Source of the DNA: Rhizobium sp. JAB6 | GTDB taxonomy: Bacteria; Pseudomonadota; Alphaproteobacteria; Rhizobiales; Rhizobiaceae | Assembly: GCF_003024605.1 (NCBI RefSeq) | Contig: NZ_PYJQ01000001.1 | Span: 777,001 to 841,000, forward strand | Length of the DNA: 64,000 nucleotides | Direction: 5' to 3' | Part shown: positions 37,116 to 45,242 of the stretch, one piece after another | Layout: each line of letters begins with the position of its first letter | Numbering within the stretch: position 1 is the first letter of the stretch | Notes under the pieces: generated by a model | Database searches by the model: none | Told to the model about the DNA's origin: nothing | Seen by the model: only the letters and a program-made list of their open reading frames with translations | Translations under genes and position numbers: made by a program

Positions 37116-38360
37116 ATGGATATCGGCAGCAAAGTTCTGCGGCAACTGAAGAACCACCGGACGGGTTTGAGCCTGGAGCAACCCTTCTACACCGATCCCG
37201 ATTACTTCAAGCTCGATATGGAGACGATCTATTATCGCGACTGGCTGTTCATCGGCCATGATTGCGAAGTGCCGCGCGCGGGCAATTATTTCACCGTGCA
37301 GATCGGCGATTATCCCGTCGTCATCGTCCGCGGCCGCGATCAGGTCATCCGCGCCTTTCACAATAGCTGTCGCCACCGCGGCTCACGCGTCTGCACGACC
37401 GAGCGCGGCTCCTCGGCAAAGCTCGTCTGCCCCTATCACCAATGGACCTACGAGCTCGACGGCTCCCTGCTCTTCGCCCGCCAAATGGCGGAGGATTTCG
37501 ACAAGAGCCAGCATTCGCTGAAGCCGGTTCACTGCGAAAGCGTCGGCGGCTATATCTTCATCTGCCTTGCGCAGAACGCCCCGGATTTCGCGCCGGTTCG
37601 CGCAACGATCGAGCCCTACATGGCCCCGCATCGCATCAGCGAAGCCAAGGTCGCCTTCCAGAGCACGATCATCGAAAAGGGCAACTGGAAGCTCGTCTGG
37701 GAAAACAACCGGGAGTGCTATCACTGCGCGGCCAATCATCCCGAGCTTTGCCGGACCTTCCCGGAGGCGCCGACCGTCACCGGCGTGCAGGGCGCGATGA
37801 ATGACCCCGTCATCGCTGAACACTGGGCACGCTGCGAAGCCGCCGGCCTGCCGAGCGAATTCAAGCTCTCACCTGACGGACAGTTCCGCGCCGCCCGCAT
37901 GCCGCTGATCGAAGGCGCCGAGAGCTACACCATGTCCGGGCAGAATGCCGTCAAGCGGCCGCTCTCATCCGACGTGACGATCAACGGCATCGGCACCATG
38001 CTGCTCTTCCACTATCCGACGACATGGAACCACATCCTCGGCGACCACGCGATCTCCTTCCGCGTCCTGCCGATCAGCGCCGAGGAAACGGCCGTCACCA
38101 CGAAGTGGCTCGTTCACAAGGATGCGGTCGAAGGCGTCGATTACAATCTCGAGGAATTGACGCACGTCTGGACCGAAACCAACGACCAGGATCGCCGCAT
38201 CGTCGAGGAAAATGCCTTCGGCATCCGCTCGCCGGCCTATGAGCCCGGTCCCTATTCGGAAATCCATGAAGGCGGCGTCATGCAGTTCGTCGAATGGTAT
38301 ACGACGTTCATGATCAACCGGCTGCAGGGCGACCAGGCCAAGCTGTCGGCGGTTGCCTGA
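37116..38360 (+). CDS. gbcA: Rieske oxygenase component, glycine-betaine/stachydrine demethylase type
   Basis: A 414-residue Rieske non-haem iron oxygenase. The [2Fe-2S] ligands are Cys85-x-His87 and Cys105-xx-His108 (NSCRHRG and CPYHQW), and the mononuclear-iron histidines are His203 and His208 (ECYHCAANHPEL). The N-terminus (RTGLSLEQPFYTDPDYF) and KLVCPYHQWTYELDG match GbcA and Stc2, which N-demethylate glycine betaine or stachydrine with release of formaldehyde; the exact substrate is inference. The ATG at 37116 follows AAGGATAGG. gbcB starts 2 nt after the stop. A cobalamin riboswitch occupies the leader. Confidence 0.88.
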   Translation: MDIGSKVLRQLKNHRTGLSLEQPFYTDPDYFKLDMETIYYRDWLFIGHDCEVPRAGNYFTVQIGDYPVVIVRGRDQVIRAFHNSCRHRGSRVCTTERGSSAKLVCPYHQWTYELDGSLLFARQMAEDFDKSQHSLKPVHCESVGGYIFICLAQNAPDFAPVRATIEPYMAPHRISEAKVAFQSTIIEKGNWKLVWENNRECYHCAANHPELCRTFPEAPTVTGVQGAMNDPVIAEHWARCEAAGLPSEFKLSPDGQFRAARMPLIEGAESYTMSGQNAVKRPLSSDVTINGIGTMLLFHYPTTWNHILGDHAISFRVLPISAEETAVTTKWLVHKDAVEGVDYNLEELTHVWTETNDQDRRIVEENAFGIRSPAYEPGPYSEIHEGGVMQFVEWYTTFMINRLQGDQAKLSAVA

Positions 38361-38362
38361 TC

Positions 38363-39451
38363 ATGAACATGACCGTCTCCCTTCCGCATCGCCACCTCGA
38401 CCAGATGCAGCCCTGGAACGACAGGCAGCATCTGCTTGAATGTCTCTCGGTCACGCCCGAAGCGCCCGATGTGATGACCTTCACTTTCGGGTCCGATAAG
38501 GACAACTGGTTCCGATACCTCCCGGGCCAGTTCGTGACGCTGGAGCTGCCGACGGCTCCCGAGCCGGTCATGCGCACCTATACGCTGTCGTCGACGCCAT
38601 CGCGGCCCTTCTCGATCGCCGTGACGGTGAAGGCGCAGAAGGACAGTATCGGCACGCGCTGGATGTTCGAGAACCTGAAGCCGGGCATGCGCATCAAGGC
38701 TTTCGGCCCGCTCGGCGATTTCAGCCACGTCCGCCATTCCGGCGAAAAATATCTCTTTGTTTCCGCCGGCTCTGGCATCACGCCGATGATGTCGATGACG
38801 CGCTATATGTCCGATATCGCACCGTTGTCGGACATCACCTTCGTCAATTGCTCGCGCAGCCCGACGGATATCATCTTCCGTTCCGAGCTCGAATATCTCG
38901 CCCGATTCATGCCGAACCTCAATCTCGGCTTCATCGTCGAAGGTTGCGGCCGCACCGATCTCTGGTCGGGCTTGAAGGGTCGTATCGACAAGGCGAAGAT
39001 CGGCCTGCTGGCGCCCGATTTCATGGACCGGACGATCTTCTGCTGCGGTCCGGAAGTCTTCATGGATGCCGTGCGCTCCATGCTGGAAGCCCATGGCTTC
39101 GACATGTCGCGCTACCATCAGGAAAGCTTCCAGCCGGCCAATGCGGCGACGCCGCTTGCGGAAGTCTCCGGCGATGCCTCCGGGGAAGCTGCGACCACGA
39201 TCCGCTTCACCATGGCGGGTAAGGATGTGGCCTGTGGCGCGGGCCAGACCGTGCTTCAGGCGGCGCGCGGCGCCGGCGTGCGCATTGGCGCGGCCTGCGA
39301 ATCTGGCCTCTGCGGGACATGCCGTGTCATGAAGCTCTCCGGTGAAGTCGAGATGAGCCACAATGGCGGCATCCTCGACGACGAGATAGACGAGGGCTAC
39401 ATCCTCGCCTGCTGCTCTCGCCCGAAGACGGACGTGGAGATCGAGGCTTAA
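38363..39451 (+). CDS. gbcB: Reductase component of the Rieske demethylase
   Basis: A 362-residue electron-transfer protein that passes NAD(P)H electrons to the oxygenase. Domains in order: FAD-binding ferredoxin-reductase domain (MRTYTLSSTPSRPFSIAV, about 70-87), NAD-binding domain (YLFVSAGSGITPMMSM; IFCCGPEVFMDAV), and a C-terminal plant-type [2Fe-2S] ferredoxin with CESGLCGTC plus a distal Cys. This layout is that of GbcB. It begins 2 nt after gbcA, so the pair is translated from one mRNA under the riboswitch. Its stop overlaps the stop of the convergent GH25 gene by 4 nt. Confidence 0.9.
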   Translation: MNMTVSLPHRHLDQMQPWNDRQHLLECLSVTPEAPDVMTFTFGSDKDNWFRYLPGQFVTLELPTAPEPVMRTYTLSSTPSRPFSIAVTVKAQKDSIGTRWMFENLKPGMRIKAFGPLGDFSHVRHSGEKYLFVSAGSGITPMMSMTRYMSDIAPLSDITFVNCSRSPTDIIFRSELEYLARFMPNLNLGFIVEGCGRTDLWSGLKGRIDKAKIGLLAPDFMDRTIFCCGPEVFMDAVRSMLEAHGFDMSRYHQESFQPANAATPLAEVSGDASGEAATTIRFTMAGKDVACGAGQTVLQAARGAGVRIGAACESGLCGTCRVMKLSGEVEMSHNGGILDDEIDEGYILACCSRPKTDVEIEA

Positions 39452-40458
39452 AAGTCCTGATAGTTGAGCTCGTTGATTTCGTCCGGCTTCGTTTGCGGAG
39501 TGGAAGCCGTGACGACCGGATCGACGTCCAGCATGAGGGAAACGAGCAACTGCCGCGGCCCGCTGCACATCTGTGCAAGTGCGATCGTCAGGTCCGGTGC
39601 GGGCAAGGGTTTGGCCGGCAGGAGATCGCCCTGCGGCCAGATCTTCGCGAGCTGAACCTTCGTCATCGGCACGACGTTGACATCGATATCCGTGAGCGTG
39701 CCCGGCACCCGGTAGGGGCAGCTTTTCTCCGAACAATTGTCGGACGAAACAAATTGCCAGATGGCGTAATTGTCCCAGTTGCCAAGCGGAAAGGTGCCTT
39801 TCACGTCGGGCTTGTAGCGTGCGTACCACAAGGGGAGCCGCGACAGCAGCGGATAGGAACCGCGGTGATCGGCGATATAGCGCGCGGTGTTATGGTTGAC
39901 GTAGAGAATGGGATAGCGACCGGTTCTGACCTTGATGTGTGCGACGAAGATCTGCGCATCGTCCAGCGATATGAATTGCGTCGCGTCCATGCCGTCGATG
40001 TCGAGCACCATCAGCTCGTCAGGCTGCGGATTGGCATAATCGAGAAAATGATTGGCCTGATCGATCGGATTGCCCGGCCGCCCCAGATGATAGGCGCCCC
40101 ATAAGAGGCCATTCGACTTTGCCAGCATACGACGTGTTTGAAACAGCTCGCGGCTGACGGCGTATTTGCGCCACATCGTCCTGCAATGGGCCACCGTATC
40201 GCCGCCATGATCGCCGGTGCAACTGAAGCTTTCGGGTAGTCCATCCGACGCCTTGGAGATGAAGCCGGCGATCCGCTTGTCCTGCAGAAAGGCAGCCCAG
40301 TCGATGGTGTTCAGCTCGTAAGCATCGACGATCAAGGCGTTTTTCGGATCGCTCCAAGGCTGGCTTTCACCGGCCGAAGGCTTGGAGACCGGCCCCATCA
40401 GGGCCAGGATCGTCAGCAAGCTGTAGATGAGGAGGTTACTCTTCCGGTATCCTTTCAT
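39448..40458 (-). CDS. GH25 family glycoside hydrolase (lysozyme-like)
   Basis: A 336-residue exported protein with an N-terminal hydrophobic export signal (SNLLIYSLLTILALMG) and a GH25 barrel: ALIVDAYELNTIDWAAFLQD, IAGFISKASDG, GAYHLGRPGNPIDQANHFLDY, ELMVLDIDGMD, YPILYVNHNTARY and LWYARYKPD. GH25 enzymes cleave the MurNAc-GlcNAc bond of peptidoglycan. The segment normally read as Asp-x-Glu is Asp-Ile-Asp here, so catalysis may be altered. A TTAA-N7-TTAA site lies 24 nt upstream of the start. Confidence 0.87.
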   Translation of the reverse strand: MKGYRKSNLLIYSLLTILALMGPVSKPSAGESQPWSDPKNALIVDAYELNTIDWAAFLQDKRIAGFISKASDGLPESFSCTGDHGGDTVAHCRTMWRKYAVSRELFQTRRMLAKSNGLLWGAYHLGRPGNPIDQANHFLDYANPQPDELMVLDIDGMDATQFISLDDAQIFVAHIKVRTGRYPILYVNHNTARYIADHRGSYPLLSRLPLWYARYKPDVKGTFPLGNWDNYAIWQFVSSDNCSEKSCPYRVPGTLTDIDVNVVPMTKVQLAKIWPQGDLLPAKPLPAPDLTIALAQMCSGPRQLLVSLMLDVDPVVTASTPQTKPDEINELNYQDF

Positions 40459-40481
40459 GAAATAATAGTAAGGATTGCTGG

Positions 40482-40496
40482 TTAATCTTGGGTTAA
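40482..40496. promoter_or_regulatory. Candidate CtrA box ahead of the GH25 gene
   Basis: TTAA-TCTTGGG-TTAA has the spacing of a full CtrA site and lies 24 nt upstream of the GH25 start, within the likely promoter. The neighbouring BA14K gene is on the other side, 208 nt away. Confidence 0.45.
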
Positions 40497-40703
40497 GAGT
40501 GAAATCGCTATAGGTTCATCCCGGAGCCCCGCATAACTCCTTAATTCGGTAGGGATTTGAGGAACTAACCAACGTGCTGCCGCGTTCTTGTCGTCTACTC
40601 GGATATGCGACGAAGCAGGCAGTGACATCTTGCTCGGGAAGCATCCCCGACGAAACGCATGCAGGCTTGAGTACCAAGCCGAACCAGGGAAATGGAGATA
40701 AAA

Positions 40704-41174
40704 ATGCTTGGTTTCCGTGCAAAAATCGCGACAGTTGTTCTTACGTCTGTAGTTGCCTTGACCAGCTTCACACCGTCTTTTGCCATGCAGATGCCCGCCG
40801 CCCCGGTCACTGATCAGTCCGCGCCCGCCCAGGCCGCGCCTGGCAATGTCGAGCAGGTGCAGTGGCGCCATGGCGGTTACTATCGCCGCGGCTGGTACGG
40901 CGGCTACCGCGGTTATCGCGGCGGCTATCGTCACGGCTATCGCTACCACGACGGCTATTGGTTCCCGCTGGCTGCCTTCGGCGCCGGTGCGCTCATCGGC
41001 GGCGCGATCGCAAGTCAGCCGCGCTATTACGAGCCGGCTCCGGCTCGGTCCGCTGGCATCAACCCGCGCCACGTCGCCTGGTGCGAGGCCCGCTATCGCT
41101 CCTATCGCGCCTACGACAATACCTTCCAGCCGAATTCCGGCCCGCGCCGGCAGTGCTACTCGCCGTATTTCTAA
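40704..41174 (+). CDS. BA14K family exported protein
   Basis: A 156-residue protein with a signal peptide ([27 protein letters not shown]), a Gly/Tyr/Arg-rich central stretch (about 55-90), a hydrophobic helix ([16 protein letters not shown]) and the C-terminal BA14K domain [19 protein letters not shown] with the final [10 protein letters not shown]14K was first described as an immunoreactive Brucella protein with lectin-like activity; in rhizobia the role is not clear. ATG 40704 has GGAG upstream at 6 nt; an ATG at 40692 is less well placed. An intrinsic terminator follows. Confidence 0.92.
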   Translation: MLGFRAKIATVVLTSVVALTSFTPSFAMQMPAAPVTDQSAPAQAAPGNVEQVQWRHGGYYRRGWYGGYRGYRGGYRHGYRYHDGYWFPLAAFGAGALIGGAIASQPRYYEPAPARSAGINPRHVAWCEARYRSYRAYDNTFQPNSGPRRQCYSPYF

Positions 41175-41201
41175 TCGGCGTTTCCGGAACGACCAATGCC
41201 A

Positions 41202-41231
41202 GCCGTCCGGTTTCCCGCCGGGCGGCTTTTT
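41202..41231 (+). terminator. Rho-independent terminator after the BA14K gene
   Basis: GCCGTCCGG (41202-41210) pairs with CCGGGCGGC (41218-41226) with one G-U pair, followed by TTTTT (41227-41231). Confidence 0.88.
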
Positions 41232-41244
41232 GCGTGATTTGATG

Positions 41245-42246
41245 TCAGAGAATGTTGACCCGCTTGAGCAGCCACCATGCCAGCAGCATGGAGGCGATGA
41301 TGAAGCCGACCGCATATCCAGTACCGCTTGCGCCGCCCGCCAGCGGGAGGCCGGATGTATTCATGCCGAAGAAGCCGGTTACCAGCGTCGGCGGCAGCAG
41401 AAATGCGGTCATGATCGAGAGTATATAGAGATGCCGGTTGATCTCCGAGGCGAGCTTCGAATCGATTTCTTCGTGCAATAGCCTCGCCCGCTCCTGCAGC
41501 GCATAGACGTCGTGTTCGACTGCTTCGAGCCGGCCGGTCAGGCGCGCCGCGACATCCTCGAATCCAAGCGGCATTTCCTCGTCATCCGAGGCGGCGGCAT
41601 GGCGCATCAGCGAGAGAACGGTGCGCAGATGGCGATGCAGGCGCACGATGGTCCTCCGGATGGGCGGCAGCTTGGCACGCTCGTCGCGCGTGGTGTTGCC
41701 GTGCACGAAGTCCTCGATGGCATTCAATTCTTCGCTGATCTCTATGACGACGGAAATCAGCGTCCGCTGGAATTCGACGACGATCAGTTCGAAAATATCC
41801 ACCGGGCCTGCAAATCGCGCGGCGTTCTTCTCGATCAGCACGCGGGTTCGGTCGAGGCTGCGAAGCGGCTGCAGGCGGGTGGTGATCAGCATGCGATCGG
41901 TGACGGCGAAATGCAGCCAGCCGATATCGTGGGTATTGTGAGCGAAGTCGCGCTGGAAATCGACCAATGTGCCGAACAGCATCTGCTCGTCGACCGTAAT
42001 GGTCGCATGGGTCTCATGCGTGGTCAAAGCTATCCGCGCCGCTTCGTTCAATCCCGGCGCATCCTCGAGAAAGGCAGGCACGCGCGCATCGACGAGATTG
42101 AGATGCAGCCAGAGAAAACCCTCATCGCTGAAAAGCGTCGAGCGATCGGTATCGTCCGGCAGGCGCTCCGGCTTGGCTGCGCCGGGACGGAGACGGTATG
42201 CCCAGATGAAACCGGGTATGATATTGGCTGACGTGAGCGCGTTCAT
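41245..42246 (-). CDS. CorA/ZntB family metal transporter
   Basis: A 333-residue inner-membrane protein of the 2-TM-GxN family. The long N-terminal cytoplasmic domain (about 1-265) with helical stalk precedes two C-terminal helices (ILSIMTAFLLPPTLVTGFF and YAVGFIIASMLLAWWLL) joined by the signature GMN in GFFGMNTSGLPL. The GMNTSGLP loop is closer to ZntB (Zn2+ transport) than to CorA (Mg2+/Co2+), but the ion cannot be fixed from sequence. It is divergent from the acyl-CoA dehydrogenase gene. Confidence 0.9.
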   Translation of the reverse strand: MNALTSANIIPGFIWAYRLRPGAAKPERLPDDTDRSTLFSDEGFLWLHLNLVDARVPAFLEDAPGLNEAARIALTTHETHATITVDEQMLFGTLVDFQRDFAHNTHDIGWLHFAVTDRMLITTRLQPLRSLDRTRVLIEKNAARFAGPVDIFELIVVEFQRTLISVVIEISEELNAIEDFVHGNTTRDERAKLPPIRRTIVRLHRHLRTVLSLMRHAAASDDEEMPLGFEDVAARLTGRLEAVEHDVYALQERARLLHEEIDSKLASEINRHLYILSIMTAFLLPPTLVTGFFGMNTSGLPLAGGASGTGYAVGFIIASMLLAWWLLKRVNIL

Positions 42247-42437
42247 GGGGCATCGTTCGCTTTGTCTGAACAGTTGCCTTAGTCTTCATTCATGACAGCT
42301 GTTTATGCGACTCCCGAGCCGTGATGGAATAATCACGGATATCGGCAGCAATGTCACAGCAATGCAGCGCGTAAGACCTCCCTGACGAGGAGGTTCGCGA
42401 GATGGCGGAAATCAACATATTAGCGAGCGTCGGGAAA

Positions 42438-42453
42438 TTGACGTTTACGTAAA
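42438..42453. promoter_or_regulatory. Candidate LiuR-type dyad ahead of acyl-CoA dehydrogenase
   Basis: TTGACGTTTACGTAAA contains two inverted half-sites, TTGACGT and ACGTAAA, with one mismatch and a 2-nt spacer. MerR-family LiuR sites ahead of acyl-CoA catabolic genes look similar in my memory. It lies about 80 nt before the start codon. Confidence 0.4.
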
Positions 42454-42532
42454 AATAAATAAGCTGTAACCAGAGACGATCAATGATCCGGGTGAGGCGG
42501 CTCATTGCCGGTACCAGTGCGGAGGAAACAGC

Positions 42533-44311
42533 ATGTACAAGGCGCCAGTCGAAGAAATCGCGTTCACGCTGAAGCATGTCGCGGGCATGGAACGCGCTAT
42601 CGAAGAGGGCATTCTCGGCGATCTCAGCGTCGATCTTGTCGATGCCATCCTTTCTGAGGCCGGACGATTTGCCGGCGAGGAGGTGGAGCCGCTCGCCGAG
42701 AATGGCGACAGACAGGGCGCAAGGCTGGTGGATGGCAAGGTGGTTCTTCCGGACGGTTGGGAAAAGCTCTATCGCGACTGGATCGCCGGCGGCTGGAACG
42801 GCCTCACCGCACCGGAGGAGTTCGGCGGGCAGGGCCTGCCGCACATGCTGAATATAGCGACGCTGGAAATGTGGAATTCCGCCTCCATGGCCTTCGGCCT
42901 CGCACCGACGCTGACCATGGGAGCCGTCGAGGCGCTGCGGGCTCATGGCAGCGAAGACCTCAAGAGGATCTATCTGGCAAAATTGGTCTCGGGCGAGTGG
43001 ACGGGGACCATGAACCTGACGGAGCCGCATGCCGGCTCCGATGTCGGCGCCTTGCGCACCCGCGCCGAACGCCGCGATGACGGCACCTATCGTCTCTTCG
43101 GCCAGAAGATCTTCATCACCTGGGGCGATCACGAGGCAGCCGAGAATATCGTCCATTTCGTCCTCGCCCGTCTTCCGGATGCGCCGACCGGCACGCGCGG
43201 CATTTCGCTCTTTCTCGTGCCGAAATTTCTTGTCAACGACGATGGCTCTCTGGGCGCTCGCAACGATTATTTCGCTCATTCCCTCGAACACAAGCTCGGT
43301 ATTCACGGCTCGCCGACGTGCACGATGATTTATGGCGATGGAAAATACGGATCGGAAAAGGGCGCGGTCGGCTGGCTCGTCGGCGAGGAGAACAAGGGCC
43401 TCGCCTGCATGTTCACGATGATGAACAATGCCCGCCTGGCTGTCGGCATCCAGGGTGTTGCGATTGCCGAGGCCGCCACCCAGAAGGCTATCGCCTATGC
43501 TCGGGAGCGCACGCAGGGCCGTGCGCCAGATACGACATCCTCAGGCATGAGCCCGATCATCGAACATCCCGACGTCGCGCGCATGCTGCTGACGATGAAG
43601 GCCCTGACTCAAGGGGCGCGCGCCATCTGCTACGCCTGTGCGCAGGCGATCGACATGTCGCATCGCGACCCGCAGAAGGCCCCCTTCTGGCAGGAGCGCG
43701 CCGCCTTGCTGACCCCGATCGCCAAATCCTTCTCCACCGATGCCGGCGTCGACGTCGCTTCGCTCGGCATCCAGGTCCATGGCGGCATGGGCTTCATTGA
43801 GGAGACAGGTGCCGCGCGCCTGCTGCGCGACGCCCGAATTGCGCCGATCTACGAGGGCACGAACGGTATTCAGGCCATCGATCTGGTGACGCGAAAGCTG
43901 ACGATCGCGAACGGTGATCATGTTCGCGGCTTCATCGGCGAACTGCGAGGCATCGCCGACTCCGTCGCCAAATCCAATCTGGAAGGTTTCGGCGAAACGG
44001 CGTCGCGTCTGGAGACAGCCATTGCCGATCTGGAAAAGGCAAGCGAATGGCTCTTGTCGAAACAGGCAGGGGGTGCTGTTGCCGAAGCACTGGCGGGTGC
44101 CACGCCTTACCAGCGGCTTTTCGGCCTCGTGCTGACCGGGTCTTATCTGGCCAAGGGCGGTCTTGCCGAAGCCGATGGCGGTGAGGGACCTAAGCGCATC
44201 GCACTCTGCCGCTTCGCCGCCGAAAATCTTCTGGCCGAAACTGCAGCTCTCTCCGATCGGGTCATTGCAGGCGCATCCAGCCTCGAAGCCGCCCGCGTCG
44301 CATTAGCCTGA
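42533..44311 (+). CDS. Acyl-CoA dehydrogenase, DmdC/AcdA3-like long form
   Basis: A 592-residue FAD-dependent acyl-CoA dehydrogenase, longer than the 380-residue classical type because of a C-terminal helical extension (about 450-592). The core has GEWTGTMNLTEPHAGSDVGALRT, QKIFITWGDHE, GIQVHGGMGFIEETGAARLLRDARI and IYEGTNGIQAIDLV, with the catalytic base Glu probably in IYEGTNG. DmdC (methylmercaptopropionyl-CoA dehydrogenase) is one of this group, but broad-chain acyl-CoAs are as likely. GGAGGA precedes the ATG at 42533. An enoyl-CoA hydratase/isomerase gene follows after 9 nt. Confidence 0.9.
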   Translation: MYKAPVEEIAFTLKHVAGMERAIEEGILGDLSVDLVDAILSEAGRFAGEEVEPLAENGDRQGARLVDGKVVLPDGWEKLYRDWIAGGWNGLTAPEEFGGQGLPHMLNIATLEMWNSASMAFGLAPTLTMGAVEALRAHGSEDLKRIYLAKLVSGEWTGTMNLTEPHAGSDVGALRTRAERRDDGTYRLFGQKIFITWGDHEAAENIVHFVLARLPDAPTGTRGISLFLVPKFLVNDDGSLGARNDYFAHSLEHKLGIHGSPTCTMIYGDGKYGSEKGAVGWLVGEENKGLACMFTMMNNARLAVGIQGVAIAEAATQKAIAYARERTQGRAPDTTSSGMSPIIEHPDVARMLLTMKALTQGARAICYACAQAIDMSHRDPQKAPFWQERAALLTPIAKSFSTDAGVDVASLGIQVHGGMGFIEETGAARLLRDARIAPIYEGTNGIQAIDLVTRKLTIANGDHVRGFIGELRGIADSVAKSNLEGFGETASRLETAIADLEKASEWLLSKQAGGAVAEALAGATPYQRLFGLVLTGSYLAKGGLAEADGGEGPKRIALCRFAAENLLAETAALSDRVIAGASSLEAARVALA

Positions 44312-44320
44312 GGGAAAGCC

Positions 44321-45073
44321 ATGACCGACCATATCCTTATCGAACGCCCCGAGACTGCACAGCAGGTCCAGATCATCCGCTTCAATCGGCCGGAAAAGAA
44401 GAACGCCATCACCCGAGCCATGTATCAGACCATGACCGAAGCGCTGAAGGCCGCGGAAGCCGCGCCGGATGTTCGCGTCCATGCCTTCCTGGGCACGGAA
44501 GGCTGCTTCTCCGCCGGCAATGACCTTGCCGATTTCCTCGCCTTCGCCATGGGCGGCAATATGGGGCGCGAAGTTTTCGATTTTCTCGTCGCGCTGGCCA
44601 GCACGAAGAAACCCGTCGTCTCCGGCGTCGATGGCCTAGCGATCGGCATCGGCACGACGATCCACCTGCATTGCGATCTGACGATTGCTTCCGATCGCAG
44701 CCTGTTCAAGACACCCTTCGTCGATCTTGCGCTGGTTCCGGAAGCCGCTTCAAGCCTTCTTGCGCCGCGCGTCATGGGGCATCAACGCGCCTTTGCCCTG
44801 CTTGCGCTTGGGGAAGGTTTTTCCGCTGCCGAGGCCAAGGAAGCCGGCCTGATCTGGAAGGTGACGCCACCGGAAGCAGTGGAGGCTGAAACGCTGTCGC
44901 TGGCGGCCAAACTCGCCGCCAAGCCGCCCGAGGCACTTCGGATCGCCCGCGACCTGATGCGTGGCCCCCCTGACGCCGTCCTCGACAGAATCCAGAAGGA
45001 AGCCGAGCATTTCGCTGCCCAGTTGAAAAGCGCCGAAGCCCGCGCTGCTTTCGAGGCCTTCATGAAGCGGTGA
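44321..45073 (+). CDS. Enoyl-CoA hydratase/isomerase family protein
   Basis: A 250-residue crotonase-fold enzyme acting after the dehydrogenase in acyl-CoA breakdown. Oxyanion-hole segments are FSAGNDLADF and GVDGLAIGIGTTIHLHCDL. The second active-site stretch FVDLALVPEAASS carries a Glu at the place where isomerases of the PECI type have PEGCSS, while the first hydratase Glu is not at its usual place, so a delta3-delta2 isomerase role is plausible. It starts 9 nt after the dehydrogenase gene with AGGGAAAG upstream. Confidence 0.88.
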   Translation: MTDHILIERPETAQQVQIIRFNRPEKKNAITRAMYQTMTEALKAAEAAPDVRVHAFLGTEGCFSAGNDLADFLAFAMGGNMGREVFDFLVALASTKKPVVSGVDGLAIGIGTTIHLHCDLTIASDRSLFKTPFVDLALVPEAASSLLAPRVMGHQRAFALLALGEGFSAAEAKEAGLIWKVTPPEAVEAETLSLAAKLAAKPPEALRIARDLMRGPPDAVLDRIQKEAEHFAAQLKSAEARAAFEAFMKR

Positions 45074-45079
45074 AACACA

Positions 45080-45235
45080 CCCACCCTCATGCTTCGAGAC
45101 GGTCCTTCGGGCCTCCTCGGCGTGAGGGCTAATCTCTGGCGCATCTCGATCGTGAGCGACTCCGCCCTCATGGCGAGGTGCGAAGCCCAAAGACGTAGCC
45201 TCGAACCACGAGGGTCGGCCACCTCACTTATCCTG
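45080..45235. repeat. Intergenic mosaic of two palindromic units
   Basis: Between two genes of different strands there are two hairpin units sharing CCCTCATG. Unit one pairs CCCTCATGC (45084-45092) with GCGTGAGGG (45120-45128); unit two pairs CCCTCATGG (45165-45173) with CCACGAGGG (45206-45214). This arrangement resembles dispersed rhizobial intergenic mosaic elements; copies elsewhere need a genome search. Confidence 0.6.
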
Positions 45236-45242
45236 AAGAGAA

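Noticed and set aside
40780..41481. Plus-strand 233-codon frame overlapping the BA14K gene
   Set aside because: It runs through the BA14K terminator and antisense CorA; the BA14K frame has signal peptide and family domain.
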